A stretch of DNA of 64,000 nucleotides from Nonomuraea candida (GTDB lineage: Bacteria; Actinomycetota; Actinomycetes; Streptosporangiales; Streptosporangiaceae), in the NCBI RefSeq assembly GCF_000725485.1, contig NZ_KL647033.1, positions 225,432-289,431 on the forward strand, in the 5' to 3' direction. Shown in pieces: positions 25,948-35,976 of this stretch; within the stretch, counting starts at the first letter, position 1; each line of letters opens with the position of its first letter. The notes under the pieces were generated by a model. That model did not search any database. It was given only the letters and a program-made list of their open reading frames with translations, and had not been told where the DNA came from. The position numbers were made by a program, and so were the translations under genes.

Positions 25948-26946
25948 GTGAAGGATTTCATCGCCGGTCTGCCCAAGTGCGAGCTGCACCTGCACATCGA
26001 GGGCACGCTGGAGCCGGAGCTCAAGTTCGAGCTGGCCGCGCGCAACGGCCTGGAGCTCCCCTACTCCAGCGTCGAGGAGATGCGGGCCGCCTACACCTTC
26101 GACAGCCTGTCGTCGTTCCTGACGATCTACTACGAGGGCATGCGGGTGCTGCGCACCGAGCCCGACTTCTACGACCTGGCCATGGCCTACCTGCGCAAGG
26201 CCGCCGAGCAGAACGTGCGCTACGCGGAGATCTTCTTCGACCCGCAGGCGCACACCTCGCGCGGGGTGCCGTTCGACGTGGTGATCAGGGGGCTGCGGCG
26301 GGCGCTGATGGACGCGCACGCGCAGCTCGGGGTGCGAGCCCAGCTCATCATGTGCTTCCTGCGCGATTTCCAGGCCGAATACGCAATGGCGACGCTGCTG
26401 GAGTCGCTGCCGTACAAGGAGTGGATCGCCGGCGTCGGGCTCGACTCCGACGAGCGGGGCAACCCGCCGAGCAAGTTCGCGGCCGTCTACGAGCGAGCCA
26501 GGCAGGAGGGCTACCTGCTGACCATGCACTGCGACGTCGACCAGGACAACGCGGTCGAGCACATCCGCCAGGCCATCGAGGAGATCGGGGTCGACCGGAT
26601 CGACCACGGCGTCAACATCCTGGAGGACCAGCGGCTGGTGGAGACGGTGCTGGCGCGCGGCACGGGGCTGACCTGCTGCCCGATCTCCAACGGCTACGTC
26701 ACCGAGTCGATGCAGGCCGAGGGCATCCGCAAGCTGATGGACCTGGGCGTGCGGGTGACGATCAACTCCGACGACCCGGCCTACTTCGACGGCTACGTGC
26801 TGGAAAACCTCCTCGCCCTGCAGGACGCTCTCCAGCTCACCCGGGAGGAGCTGGCCCAGCTGCAGCGCAACGCCTTCGAGATCACCTGGCTGCCCCGCCA
26901 CCTCAAGGACGCCTACCTGGCCGAGGTCGACGCCTACGCCTCGTGA
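25948..26946 (+). CDS. Adenosine/adenine deaminase family protein
   Basis: Protein of 332 residues of the ADA amidohydrolase family. The first metal motif HLHIEG is at about 14-19; RIDHG and NSDDPAYFDGY supply the downstream His and Asp residues. DPQAHTSRG and QLIMCFLRDF are typical of the adenine-deaminase (Aah1-like) subgroup rather than classical adenosine deaminase. In place of the usual HAGE, whose Glu acts in catalysis, the sequence has TMHCDVDQDN, so the substrate or mechanism may differ. GTG start, 9 bp after menA. Substrate call is tentative. Confidence 0.82.
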   Translation: MKDFIAGLPKCELHLHIEGTLEPELKFELAARNGLELPYSSVEEMRAAYTFDSLSSFLTIYYEGMRVLRTEPDFYDLAMAYLRKAAEQNVRYAEIFFDPQAHTSRGVPFDVVIRGLRRALMDAHAQLGVRAQLIMCFLRDFQAEYAMATLLESLPYKEWIAGVGLDSDERGNPPSKFAAVYERARQEGYLLTMHCDVDQDNAVEHIRQAIEEIGVDRIDHGVNILEDQRLVETVLARGTGLTCCPISNGYVTESMQAEGIRKLMDLGVRVTINSDDPAYFDGYVLENLLALQDALQLTREELAQLQRNAFEITWLPRHLKDAYLAEVDAYAS

Positions 26947-26999
26947 CGGCGTCACCGGCGTGCCGTGACGGAGCCGCCGGTCTCTCGTGACGGCGCCGC
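26942..26999. repeat. Repeated CGTGACGG units at the deaminase stop codon
   Basis: CGTGACGGC at the stop codon (TGA 26944-26946) recurs at TGA 26966-26968 and TGA 26988-26990, spaced 22 bp each, so the three TGA codons are in three different frames. Confidence 0.6.
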
Positions 27000-27066
27000 C
27001 GAACCGGTAGCCTGGAAGGACCTCAGGCAAGGACCGAGCTGACCGACACGACGATCGCGAGGGCTC

Positions 27067-27789
27067 GTGGTGAACCGGCCCAGTCTGCCCACCGGTATCG
27101 AAGAGTTCGAGCGCGCTCTCGCCGACTGCCTCGCCATCGCCGAGCGGGCGATGCCGGACTGCCCGATGATCAGCATCGCGCTCTGCGCGGGTGAAGGCAT
27201 CCGCACCGCGGTCTGCTCGCCGGCGCGGGCTGGGCTGCTCGACGGGTTACAGTCGGCGGCGGGGCAGGGGCCCGGCCTCGACGCGATCGGCACGGGCCTG
27301 CCGGTGACGACCTGCGACCTGGCCGGCGAGACGCGGTGGCCGCGCCTGGCGGTCGCGGCGCCGCGGATCCGCGCGGTGCACTGCGAGCCGCTGGAGTCGG
27401 AGGGCGCGCCGCTGGGCGTGCTCACGGTCTGCTCCGAGCGGGCCGGCGCCTTCGCCCCGGAGACCGTGACCGCCGCCGAGGTCACCGCCGCGCACCTCGG
27501 GGTGATCTTCCGTACGGCGCTCGACGCGGCCCGTACGAAGGAGGTGGCGGCGCAGCTCAAGGAGGCGCTCACCACCCGCACGGTCATCGATCAGGCGCTG
27601 GGCATCGTCATGGCGCAGCGGCGGTGCACCTCGCGGCACGCCTTCGAGATCCTCCGCCACGTCTCCCAGGACCGGAACGTCAAGCTGCACCAGGTCGCCG
27701 CCTCGATCGTGGAGAAGGTGAGCGGAGAGCCGGCGCAGCGCTCCCGCTTCGAGGACCCGCCCCAGCACGTCGTCCGCCGCCGGGCATGA
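27067..27789 (+). CDS. GAF-ANTAR antitermination regulator
   Basis: Protein of 240 residues. A GAF-like sensor domain (about 15-150, ending PLGVLTVCSERAGAF) is followed by an ANTAR RNA-binding domain (about 160-220) with TRTVIDQALGIVMAQRRC and AFEILRHVSQDRNVKL. ANTAR proteins bind paired hexaloop RNA hairpins to prevent termination. Two adjacent GTG codons (27067 and 27070) could start it. No obvious target hairpin was seen in the window. Confidence 0.9.
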   Translation: MVNRPSLPTGIEEFERALADCLAIAERAMPDCPMISIALCAGEGIRTAVCSPARAGLLDGLQSAAGQGPGLDAIGTGLPVTTCDLAGETRWPRLAVAAPRIRAVHCEPLESEGAPLGVLTVCSERAGAFAPETVTAAEVTAAHLGVIFRTALDAARTKEVAAQLKEALTTRTVIDQALGIVMAQRRCTSRHAFEILRHVSQDRNVKLHQVAASIVEKVSGEPAQRSRFEDPPQHVVRRRA

Positions 27790-27898
27790 CCGGGGTCGCT
27801 TCCGGCACCCCGAGGTCCCTCTGCGTCGCGCTCAGGCGGTCGCTGGGGGTCGTGCCACGGCCGCGTGGACTTTCATGCGCGGATACGGCGCCTGCGGA

Positions 27899-28378
27899 TC
27901 AGGACGGCCGGTGCATCACCACGCGCGGCGCGACCTCGATGCCCAGCTCGCGCTCGTGCGCCACCAGCGCCCGCAGCTCCGGCCCCCACGCCGCCTCGGG
28001 CAGCGCGGAGAAGCCGTGCCGTTCGTACCACGGCGCGTTCCAGGGCACGTCGCGGAAGGTCGTCAGCGTCACGCCCGGCGCGCCCGCGGCCTTGGCGTGG
28101 TCGATCACGGCCTCCATCAGCCGGCCGCCGATGCCCTGGCGCATGCGCTCGGGGCGTACGGCGAGCTGTTCCAGATGGAGGTTGCCGTCCACCCAGCCGA
28201 CCAGCGCGAACCCGTCCGGCGGTGTGCCCTCGACGAGCACGGCCCCGGGATCGTCCACCTCTTCGATCTGCGTGGTGCCGGGCGGGAAGACGATGCCCAC
28301 CTGCTCGAACATCCGGTCGGCGGCCAGCTCTATGGAGACCAGCCCGTCCAGCTCGTCGGCTTCAGCCCATCGCACCAT
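27899..28378 (-). CDS. GNAT family N-acetyltransferase
   Basis: Protein of 159 residues. Motif A is LHLEQLAVRPERMRQGIGGRLM, with the acetyl-CoA loop RQGIGG; the C-terminal motif is APWYERHGFSALPEAAWGPELRALVAHE, as in the small actinobacterial GNATs often annotated as general acetyltransferases. It is convergent with the ANTAR gene. The substrate is unknown. Confidence 0.87.
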   Translation of the reverse strand: MVRWAEADELDGLVSIELAADRMFEQVGIVFPPGTTQIEEVDDPGAVLVEGTPPDGFALVGWVDGNLHLEQLAVRPERMRQGIGGRLMEAVIDHAKAAGAPGVTLTTFRDVPWNAPWYERHGFSALPEAAWGPELRALVAHERELGIEVAPRVVMHRPS

Positions 28379-28441
28379 GGCGACACGATCTCATGTTTCG
28401 GGTGGATCTCGCCGCTCGTATTAGGGTTGATGGTCGTAGGC

Positions 28442-28459
28442 CCGGCTGTGCGGAGCCGG
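28442..28459 (-). other. Short stem-loop upstream of GNAT gene
   Basis: CCGGCT-GTGCGG-AGCCGG (7-bp arms when the flanking C/G pair is counted), between dapB and the GNAT gene. Confidence 0.35.
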
Positions 28460-28470
28460 GACCCTCTCCT

Positions 28471-28512
28471 CACGACGTGCCCACGACCACGTGCGGCCGT
28501 GGGCACGTCGTG
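28471..28512 (-). terminator. dapB terminator, 15-bp perfect stem
   Basis: CACGACGTGCCCACG / CGTGGGCACGTCGTG, perfect 15-bp arms with a 12-base loop, about 40 bp beyond the dapB stop codon. One of the longest perfect stems in the window. No T-run. Confidence 0.7.
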
Positions 28513-28549
28513 TGCGCTCATGACCGGGCACGAGACCCGGCAGGCCCGG

Positions 28550-29296
<747 letters not shown>

Positions 29297-30607
29297 CTAT
29301 CGAACGGCGTCGCCGAAGTCCTTGTCGCCGTACGGGCCGATGACGGCCAGGGTGAGGGGCCGGTTGAGCACGTCGCCGGCCACCTCGGAGATCTCGTCGG
29401 AGGTGACGGACTCGATGCGGGACAGCACCTCGTCCACCGACATCAGCTCGTCGTAGACCAGCTCGTTCTTGCCGATGCGCGACATGCGCGAGCCGGTGTC
29501 CTCCAGGCCGAGCACGAGCCCGCCCCGCATCTGGCCCTTGCCGCGCATGATCTCGTCGGCGCTCAGCCCCTCGGTGACGACCCGGGTCAGCTCGTCCCGG
29601 CAGATCTTGAGCACGTCGTCGATCTTCGACGGCAGGCAGCCGACGTAGATGCCGAACTGCCCGGTGTCGGCGTAGGCCGAGGTGTAGCTGTAGGCGGAGT
29701 AGGCCAGGCCGCGCTTCTCCCTGATCTCCTGGAAAAGCCGCGACGACATGCCGCCGCCGAGCGCCGCGTTGAGCACGCCGAGCGCGAACCTGCGGTCGTC
29801 GGTGCGTGACAGGCCGGTCGTGCCGAGCACCAGGTTGGCCTGCTCGGTGGGCCGGTCGAGCACCTTGACGCCGGAGTGCGTCTCCGCGCCGGGGCCGCTG
29901 GTGCGCGGCGGGGCGAACTCGGCGGGGCCGGTGAGCGCGCCCGCCCGCTCGTAGGCCCGGGCGACCAGCTCGACGACCTCTTCGTGCCGGACGTTGCCCG
30001 CCACCGACACGACGGTGGCGCGAGGCCGGTAGTAGCGGCGATAGTACTCGGCGATGCGATCCCGCCCGAGGGCGTTGATCGACTCGACCGTGCCCAGGAT
30101 GGGCCGGCCGATCGGCGAGTCGCCGTACAGGGCGGCCGCGAACTGCTCGTGCACCACGTCGGAGGGGTCGTCGTCGTGCATGGCGATCTCTTCGAGGATC
30201 ACGCCACGCTCGGACTCGACGTCCTCCTCGGTCACCAAAGAGCTGGTGACGACGTCGGCGAGCACGTCGACCGCGATCGGCAGATCCTCGTCGAGGACCC
30301 GCGCGTAGTAGCAGGTGTATTCCTTGGCGGTGAAGGCGTTGATCTCGCCGCCGATGCCCTCGATGGAGGCGGAGATCTCCATCGCGTCGCGCGTGGGCGT
30401 GCCCTTGAACAGCAGGTGTTCGAGGAAATGGGTGGCCCCCATGTGCTCGGGGGCCTCGTCACGCGAGCCGATGCCGACCCACATGCCGACCGCGACGCTT
30501 CGCACGGTCGGCATGGTCTCGGTCACCACGCGCAGCCCACCCGGGAGGACGGTGCGCCTTACCACCCCGGCTCCGTCCTTGCCGGGGTGCAGCGTGGTCG
30601 TCGTCAC
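29297..30607 (-). CDS. M16 family zinc metallopeptidase
   Basis: Pitrilysin-family protease of 436 residues, similar in size to mitochondrial-processing-peptidase-like bacterial enzymes (PqqL/YmxG type). The inverted zinc motif HFLEH lies at 60-64, with the distal acidic ligand near [11 protein letters not shown] (about 131-141); the C-terminal inactive half contains [24 protein letters not shown] start overlaps the pnp stop by 4 bases (GTGA), so the two are coupled. The natural substrate is unknown. Confidence 0.93.
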   Translation of the reverse strand: MTTTTLHPGKDGAGVVRRTVLPGGLRVVTETMPTVRSVAVGMWVGIGSRDEAPEHMGATHFLEHLLFKGTPTRDAMEISASIEGIGGEINAFTAKEYTCYYARVLDEDLPIAVDVLADVVTSSLVTEEDVESERGVILEEIAMHDDDPSDVVHEQFAAALYGDSPIGRPILGTVESINALGRDRIAEYYRRYYRPRATVVSVAGNVRHEEVVELVARAYERAGALTGPAEFAPPRTSGPGAETHSGVKVLDRPTEQANLVLGTTGLSRTDDRRFALGVLNAALGGGMSSRLFQEIREKRGLAYSAYSYTSAYADTGQFGIYVGCLPSKIDDVLKICRDELTRVVTEGLSADEIMRGKGQMRGGLVLGLEDTGSRMSRIGKNELVYDELMSVDEVLSRIESVTSDEISEVAGDVLNRPLTLAVIGPYGDKDFGDAVR

Positions 30608-32934
30608 GAGTTCCGGTCGTCTCCCTCGCTGCGGGTGCTGCGCACGCGGGTACGGGTGCGGCGGGGCCGCTCGGGCTTGTCCTCGGCGGCCGGAGCGGCG
30701 GCCTCGGGCTGGTCGGAGTCGTCGGCCGGCGCCTCGCCGCCCTTCGCCTCCTTCTCGGCGGCCTCCTTCTCGATGACCTCGACCGGCACCAGCGAGAGCT
30801 TGCCCCGGCCGTCGATCTCGGCGATCTCGACCTGGATCTTCTCGCCGACGCTCATGACGTCCTCGACGTTCTCGATGCGCTTGCCGCCGTGCAGCTTGCG
30901 GATCTGGGAGACGTGCAGCAGACCGTCCTTGCCGGGCATGAGCGAGACGAACGCGCCGAACGCGGCGATCTTGACGACCGTGCCCAGGTAGCGCTCGCCG
31001 ACCTCCGGCATGTGCGGGTTGGCGATGGCGTTGATCGCCGAGCGGGCGGCCTCGGCGGAGGGCCCGTCGGTGGCGCCGATGTAGATCGTGCCGTCGTCCT
31101 CGATGGTGATCTCGGCGCCCGTGTCGTCCTGGATCTGGTTGATCATCTTGCCCTTGGGGCCGATGACCTCGCCGATCTTGTCGACGGGGACCTTGATGGT
31201 GATGATGCGCGGCGCGGTCGGGTTCATCTCCGCCGGGGAGTCGATCGCCTCCTGCATCACGTCGAGGATCGCCAGGCGGGCGCCCTTGGCCTGCTTGAGC
31301 GCGGCGGCCAGCACGGAGGCGGGGATGCCGTCGAGCTTGGTGTCGAGCTGCAGGGCGGTGATGACGTCCTTGGTGCCGGCGACCTTGAAGTCCATGTCGC
31401 CCATGGCGTCCTCGGCGCCCAGGATGTCGGTCAGCGTGACGTAGGTGTCACCCTCGCCGATCAGGCCCATCGCGATGCCGGCGACCATCTCCTTGAGCGG
31501 CACGCCGGCGTCGAGCAGCGCCATCGTGGAGGCGCAGACCGAGCCCATCGAGGTGGAGCCGTTGGAGCCGAGCGCCTCGGAGACCTGGCGGATGGCGTAC
31601 GGGAACTCCTCGCGGCTGGGCAGCACCGGGATCAGCGCCCGCTCGGCGAGCGCGCCGTGGCCGATCTCGCGGCGCTTGGGCGAGCCCACGCGGCCGGTCT
31701 CACCGGTGGAGTAGGGCGGGAAGTTGTAGTTGTGCATGTAGCGCTTGGTCCGCTCGGGGTTGAGCGTGTCGATGACCTGCTCCATGCGCAGCATGTTGAG
31801 CGTCGTGATGCCCAGGATCTGGGTCTCGCCGCGCTCGAACAGGGCCGAGCCGTGCACCCGGGGCACCACGTGCACCTCGGCCGACAGGGCGCGGATGTCC
31901 TTGGTGCCGCGGCCGTCGATGCGGATGCCCTCGTTGACGACCCGCTCGCGCATGAGCTTCTTCATCACCGAGCGGAACGCGGCGGAGATCTCCTTCTCGC
32001 GCCCCTCGAACTCGGGCAGGAGCTTCTCGGCGGCCAGCGCCTTGACCTTCTCCAGCTCGTTCTCGCGCTCCTGCTTGCCGGCGATGGTCAGCGCGGCGGC
32101 CAGCTCGGTCTTGATGGCGGCCTCGACGGCGGCGTAGACGTCTTCCTGGTAGTCGAGGAAGACCGGGTATTCGGCCGTCTCCTTGGCCGCGACCTGCGCG
32201 ATGCGCGCCTGCGCCTCGCACAGCACCTTGATGAAGGGCTTGGCGGCGTCGAGGCCCTGCGCGACGGTCTCCTCGGTGGGCGCGACCGCGCCCTCGGCGA
32301 CCAGCTTGAGCGTGTCCTTGGTGGACTCGGCCTCGACCATCATGATCGCGACGTCGCCGTCGTCGAGCACGCGGCCCGCCACGACCATGTCGAACGTGGC
32401 CCGCTCCAGCTCGGGGTGGGTCGGGAAGGCCACCCACTGGCCGTCGATCAGCGCCACCCGCACGCCGCCGATCGGCCCGGAGAAGGGCAGCCCGGCGAGC
32501 TGGGTGGACAGGGACGCGGCGTTGATGGCGACGACGTCGTAGAGGTGCTCGGGGTTGAGCGCCATGACGGTGGCCACGACCTGGACCTCGTTGCGCAGGC
32601 CCTTGACGAACGACGGGCGCAGCGGCCGGTCGATCAGGCGGCAGGTGAGGATGGCGTCCTCGGAGGGACGGCCCTCGCGGCGGAAGAACGAGCCGGGGAT
32701 GCGGCCCGCCGCGTACATGCGCTCCTCGACGTCCACCGTCAGCGGGAAGAAGTCGAACTGTTCCTTCGGGGTCTTCGACGCGGTGGTCGCCGAGAGCACC
32801 ATCGTGTCGTTGTCGAGATAGGCGACGGCCGAGCCGGCCGCCTGACGCGCGAGGCGACCGGTCTCGAACCGGATCGTGCGCGTGCCGAATGAGCCGTTGT
32901 CTATGACGGCTTCAGCAGTGTGGACACCCTCCAC
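30604..32934 (-). CDS. pnp: Polyribonucleotide nucleotidyltransferase (PNPase)
   Basis: Trimeric 3'-5' phosphorolytic exoribonuclease of 776 residues. Two RNase PH cores ([22 protein letters not shown] in the first; SSTMGS-like [18 protein letters not shown] in the second), then KH ([19 protein letters not shown]) and S1 ([28 protein letters not shown]) domains, and an acidic/Arg tail. The GTG start has AAGGAGG 6 bases upstream. Works with RNase J and rpsO nearby; leads the pnp-M16-dapB operon. Confidence 0.97.
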   Translation of the reverse strand: MEGVHTAEAVIDNGSFGTRTIRFETGRLARQAAGSAVAYLDNDTMVLSATTASKTPKEQFDFFPLTVDVEERMYAAGRIPGSFFRREGRPSEDAILTCRLIDRPLRPSFVKGLRNEVQVVATVMALNPEHLYDVVAINAASLSTQLAGLPFSGPIGGVRVALIDGQWVAFPTHPELERATFDMVVAGRVLDDGDVAIMMVEAESTKDTLKLVAEGAVAPTEETVAQGLDAAKPFIKVLCEAQARIAQVAAKETAEYPVFLDYQEDVYAAVEAAIKTELAAALTIAGKQERENELEKVKALAAEKLLPEFEGREKEISAAFRSVMKKLMRERVVNEGIRIDGRGTKDIRALSAEVHVVPRVHGSALFERGETQILGITTLNMLRMEQVIDTLNPERTKRYMHNYNFPPYSTGETGRVGSPKRREIGHGALAERALIPVLPSREEFPYAIRQVSEALGSNGSTSMGSVCASTMALLDAGVPLKEMVAGIAMGLIGEGDTYVTLTDILGAEDAMGDMDFKVAGTKDVITALQLDTKLDGIPASVLAAALKQAKGARLAILDVMQEAIDSPAEMNPTAPRIITIKVPVDKIGEVIGPKGKMINQIQDDTGAEITIEDDGTIYIGATDGPSAEAARSAINAIANPHMPEVGERYLGTVVKIAAFGAFVSLMPGKDGLLHVSQIRKLHGGKRIENVEDVMSVGEKIQVEIAEIDGRGKLSLVPVEVIEKEAAEKEAKGGEAPADDSDQPEAAAPAAEDKPERPRRTRTRVRSTRSEGDDRNS

Positions 32935-33137
32935 GGGGGACCTCCTTGTGGTCGGTCACCCGCGCCCTTTTCTCACCGGCACCCTCGTTAGGTGCAGCGC
33001 CGGTCTTCGATCGAAGCGCCCGGTCAAGTGCGTTCTTACCGGAAGCCACTACCGAGGACCGGCCCGCAGGCGTCGCGGGTCGCATGGTGCTGAGCGGACG
33101 CGGGGGCTGTGTGTCTCGGATATTCAGTTGTACGTCA

Positions 33138-33169
33138 GGCGCGTGGGTGGTTTCACGCCACCACGCGCC
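33138..33169 (-). promoter_or_regulatory. Hairpin in pnp leader region
   Basis: GGCGCGTGGGTGG / CCACCACGCGCC forms a 12-bp stem with one bulged base, between the rpsO terminator and pnp. A cleavable leader hairpin governs pnp autoregulation in some bacteria; here the role is inferred from position only. Confidence 0.4.
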
Positions 33170-33200
33170 CGACCGTATGGGGTCCTACCCCATAGGGAAA

Positions 33201-33224
33201 GGGAGCGGCGCGTGCGCCGCTCCC
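33201..33224 (-). terminator. rpsO terminator
   Basis: Perfect 10-bp arms GGGAGCGGCG / CGCCGCTCCC with a 4-base loop, 9 bp after the rpsO stop, followed on the minus strand by a short T-run (CTTTCCC). Confidence 0.8.
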
Positions 33225-33232
33225 TTCTCATG

Positions 33233-33502
33233 TTATCGGCGCAGGCCGAGGCGCTCGATGAGCGACCGGTAGCGCTGGATGTCGACCTTCTGCAGGTACT
33301 TCAGCAGGCGGCGCCGGCGACCGACGAGAAGCAGCAGGCCACGACGGCTGTGGTGGTCGTGCTTGTGCGTCTTGAGGTGCTCGGTGAGCTCGCTGATGCG
33401 CTTGCTGAGCAGCGCGATCTGCACCTCGGGCGAACCGGTGTCGCCCTCGGTCGTCGCGTACTCGCTGATGATGGTCTTCTTGGCAGCGGTGTCGAGGGAC
33501 AC
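33233..33502 (-). CDS. rpsO: 30S ribosomal protein S15
   Basis: Protein of 89 residues, exactly the family size, from the GTG at 33502 ([12 protein letters not shown]). The conserved [17 protein letters not shown] and [20 protein letters not shown] match S15, which binds 16S rRNA and seeds assembly of the 30S platform. GAAGGAG lies 4-5 bases upstream of the start. A longer frame to 33526 adds only nonconserved residues. Confidence 0.97.
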   Translation of the reverse strand: MSLDTAAKKTIISEYATTEGDTGSPEVQIALLSKRISELTEHLKTHKHDHHSRRGLLLLVGRRRRLLKYLQKVDIQRYRSLIERLGLRR

Positions 33503-33658
33503 GGCTCTCCTTCGATCTACGGACACGCGCGAATGAGTCAGGAGTGCGAACGACCGTGCGTGCCTACAGTCGCCGCGTGAAGGCCGTCATGGCAGCGCGC
33601 AGCGCCGCCGCTACAGAGCCGACATGCAAGAATACCACCTCGGCCGTGATGCCCGGGC

Positions 33659-34066
33659 TCACGCCGTGACGTAGGCGGCCGCGTAGTCGCCGGTCGGGGC
33701 GATGGGCGTGATGACGTCCACCAGCACGCCGTTGGGGTCGGACACGATGAAGTGGCGCTGGCCGAAGTCCTCGTCGCGCAGCGCCAGCTCGGGGGTCAGC
33801 CCCTCGCCCTCGACCAGTCTGGCCCACTCCGCGTCCACGTCGTCCACCTCGAAGTTGAGCAGCAGGCCCGCGACCGGCCGGCGGTAGGCGGCGGGCAGGG
33901 TCGGGTGCGTGTGATCGAGCAGGGCCAGCTCGTACGGGCCGCGCCGCAGGCTCACGTACCAGTCGGCCTCGAACGTCACCTCGAACCCGAACAGCCGCAC
34001 GTAGAACTCCTTCGACTCGGCGACCTTGCCGGTGCAGATCACGGGATAGAAGCTGCTGAGACGCAT
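33659..34066 (-). CDS. VOC family protein (glyoxalase/bleomycin-resistance fold)
   Basis: Protein of 135 residues with paired beta-alpha-beta-beta-beta modules ([45 protein letters not shown]). Such proteins may be lyases, dioxygenases or drug-binding resistance proteins. It is divergent from a TetR gene and the shared promoter region carries two matching palindromes, so TetR probably represses it. GGAAGG precedes the ATG. Confidence 0.85.
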   Translation of the reverse strand: MRLSSFYPVICTGKVAESKEFYVRLFGFEVTFEADWYVSLRRGPYELALLDHTHPTLPAAYRRPVAGLLLNFEVDDVDAEWARLVEGEGLTPELALRDEDFGQRHFIVSDPNGVLVDVITPIAPTGDYAAAYVTA

Positions 34067-34080
34067 GATGCCTTCCTTTC

Positions 34081-34097
34081 ACATACCGTCGGTATGT
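34081..34097. promoter_or_regulatory. TetR operator 1
   Basis: Perfect palindrome ACATACC-GTC-GGTATGT, 15 bp upstream of the VOC start codon. Confidence 0.7.
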
Positions 34098-34113
34098 GGA
34101 GGTACGCTAGTTC

Positions 34114-34130
34114 GCATACCATCGGTATGT
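34114..34130. promoter_or_regulatory. TetR operator 2
   Basis: GCATACC-ATC-GGTATGT repeats operator 1 with its centre 33 bp away (about three helical turns). A possible -10 (TACGCT, 34103-34108) for the TetR gene lies between the two sites. Confidence 0.7.
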
Positions 34131-34144
34131 CAAAGGGGGCACGG

Positions 34145-34735
34145 GTGACCAGGGCCGCGCAGAAGGAACGCACCAGGCAGACGCTCCTGGCGGTGAGCAG
34201 GCGGTTGTTCGCGGCCAAGGGCTACGCCGCGGTGGGCCTGGCGGAGATCGTGCGCGAGTCCGGGGTGACGAAGGGGGCGCTCTACCACCACTTCGAGGGC
34301 AAGACGGCGCTGTTCCTGGCGGTTCTGGAGCAGGTGCAGCGGGAGGTGGCGGACCGGGTGGTCGCGGCGGCGGAGGCGGCGGACACGCCGTGGGACCGGC
34401 TGAAGGCCGGCTGCGCGGCGTTCGTGGAGGCGAGCGCCGATCCCGAGGTGCGGCGCATCATGCTGATCGACGGGCCGGCGGTGCTGGGCTGGAGCGAGTG
34501 GCGCGCCATCGACGCCGCCACCTCGGCGGCCCATCTGGCGGAGGCGCTGTCGGAGGTGCTGGCCTCGGGCGCGATCCCGGCTCAGCCGGTGGCGCCGCTC
34601 ACCCGGCTGCTGTCGGGGGCGATGAACGAGGCGGCGCTGTGGCTGGCCGAGTCCACCGGCCCGGACGACCTGAAGGACACGCTCGCGGCCCTGTCCCACC
34701 TGCTCGACGGCCTCCGGCACCACGAGCCCGCGTAA
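34145..34735 (+). CDS. TetR family transcriptional regulator
   Basis: Regulator of 196 residues from GTG 34145, which has AAAGGGGG 5 bases upstream; an in-frame ATG at 34127 lies inside operator 2 and lacks a ribosome site. The DNA-binding domain (about 8-55) reads TRQTLLAVSRRLFAAKGYA then GVTKGALYHHFEGKTALF. The C-terminal half is a helical ligand pocket. It is divergent from the VOC gene and probably autoregulates through the ATACC/GGTAT palindromes. Confidence 0.9.
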   Translation: MTRAAQKERTRQTLLAVSRRLFAAKGYAAVGLAEIVRESGVTKGALYHHFEGKTALFLAVLEQVQREVADRVVAAAEAADTPWDRLKAGCAAFVEASADPEVRRIMLIDGPAVLGWSEWRAIDAATSAAHLAEALSEVLASGAIPAQPVAPLTRLLSGAMNEAALWLAESTGPDDLKDTLAALSHLLDGLRHHEPA

Positions 34736-34806
34736 CCCGCCCAGACGCCTCGCCGGACCATCCGATCGGCCCAGACGCCCTCGCCGAACCACGTCGACGG
34801 TCAAGA

Positions 34807-34832
34807 GTGCGCGCCGTAACGGCGGCGCGCCA
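34807..34832 (+). terminator. TetR gene terminator
   Basis: GTGCGCGCCG-TAA-CGGCGGCGCGC, GC-rich stem with a single mismatch, about 70 bp after the TetR stop codon. Confidence 0.5.
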
Positions 34833-34875
34833 CTGACCGGTCAGCGGGCGTTTCCCTGGACGGGCGCCGGCCCGC

Positions 34876-34968
34876 TACGGCGGTTGGCAGGCCACGGCAC
34901 CGCCGTAACGGAAGGAGATCGGCCAGGCCACGGCACTGCCGTAACAGAAGAAGGAGATCGAAAGGAGA
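34876..34968. repeat. 36-bp direct repeat downstream of ribF
   Basis: CAGGCCACGGCACYGCCGTAAC then GAAGGAGATCG occurs at 34888 and 34924. The GGAGATC part recurs a third time at the ribF end (34965-34971). A 9-bp inverted repeat TACGGCGGT / ACCGCCGTA (34876-34908) could terminate ribF. Confidence 0.65.
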
Positions 34969-35931
34969 TCAGCCGGTGAGACGCCGGGTGGCGTCGACGT
35001 CGGCGTGGATCTGGGCGATCAGCGCTTCGATGGAATCGAAGCGCGTGTTGCCGCGCAGCCGCGCCGCGAACTCCACCGCCACGTGCACGCCGTACAGCTC
35101 CAGGTCGTCCCGGTCCAGCGCGTACGCCTCCACCGTGCGCGGCACGCCCTCGAACGTCGGGTTCGTCCCGACCGAGATCGCGGCCGGCCACCGCTCCCCC
35201 TCGTACACCGCGGGCAGGTTGGCCACCGGCACGCACTCCAGCCACCCGGCGTAGACCCCGTCGGCCGGGATCGCGGTGTATTGAGGCGTCTCCACGTTGG
35301 CCGTCGGGAAGCCGAGCTGCCGCCCGCGCTGGTAGCCGCGCACGACCACGCCCTCCACCCGGTGCGGCCGCCCGAGCAGGTCCATCGCGCCGGCCACGTC
35401 GCCCTCGGCGATCCGCTCCCGGATCGCGGTCGAGGAGACGCCGTCGATCCTGGGCACGGCCTCGACCGTGAAGCCGTGCTGCTCGCCCAGCGCGCGCAGC
35501 GTCTCCACGTCGCCCTTGGCGTCCTGCCCGAACACGAAGTCCTCCCCCACCACGACCGCCGCGGCCCGCAGCCGCTCGGCCAGCACGTCCTGGGTGAACT
35601 CCTCGGCGCTCTGCCGCGACAGCCCGAGCGTGAACTCCACCACGTCGATCTCGTCCACGCCCAGCCCGGCCAGCAGCTCGGCCCTGCGCCGCGGGCTGGT
35701 CAGCCGGTCGGGATGCGTGCCGGGCCGCACCACCTCGTCGGGATGCGGCACGAACGTGACGGCCACGCTGCGCAGCCCCCGCTCGCGGGCGACGGCCACG
35801 GCCCGCCCGACCACCCGCTGATGACCGCGGTGGACCCCGTCGTACACGCCGATGGTGACGACAGACCTCTCCGAACCCTGCACGCCGGCCCCATTCGCTC
35901 GTCCCCGGATCAACGCGTACAAGCCTGCCAC
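34969..35931 (-). CDS. ribF: Bifunctional riboflavin kinase / FAD synthetase
   Basis: Makes FMN then FAD. The N-terminal nucleotidyltransferase domain has SVVTIGVYDGVHRGHQ and FVPHPDEVVRPG; the C-terminal flavokinase domain has RGYQRGRQLGFPTANVE and GVYAGWL, with ISVGTNPTFEG. The start is uncertain: residues before RSVVTIG are not conserved, and GTG 35931, TTG 35913, GTG 35883 and TTG 35952 are all in frame. It sits between rpsO and truB as in most actinobacteria, though a methyltransferase gene separates it from truB. Confidence 0.92.
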   Translation of the reverse strand: MAGLYALIRGRANGAGVQGSERSVVTIGVYDGVHRGHQRVVGRAVAVARERGLRSVAVTFVPHPDEVVRPGTHPDRLTSPRRRAELLAGLGVDEIDVVEFTLGLSRQSAEEFTQDVLAERLRAAAVVVGEDFVFGQDAKGDVETLRALGEQHGFTVEAVPRIDGVSSTAIRERIAEGDVAGAMDLLGRPHRVEGVVVRGYQRGRQLGFPTANVETPQYTAIPADGVYAGWLECVPVANLPAVYEGERWPAAISVGTNPTFEGVPRTVEAYALDRDDLELYGVHVAVEFAARLRGNTRFDSIEALIAQIHADVDATRRLTG

Positions 35932-35976
35932 GCGGATCGCCGCCGGCTCCAATCGAGGGGGCTATCATCGGGCATC

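Noticed and set aside
24334..27030. Long minus-strand open frame across the GNAT, menA and deaminase genes
   Set aside because: Antisense to three well-supported genes and rich in His, Arg and Gln without any motif.
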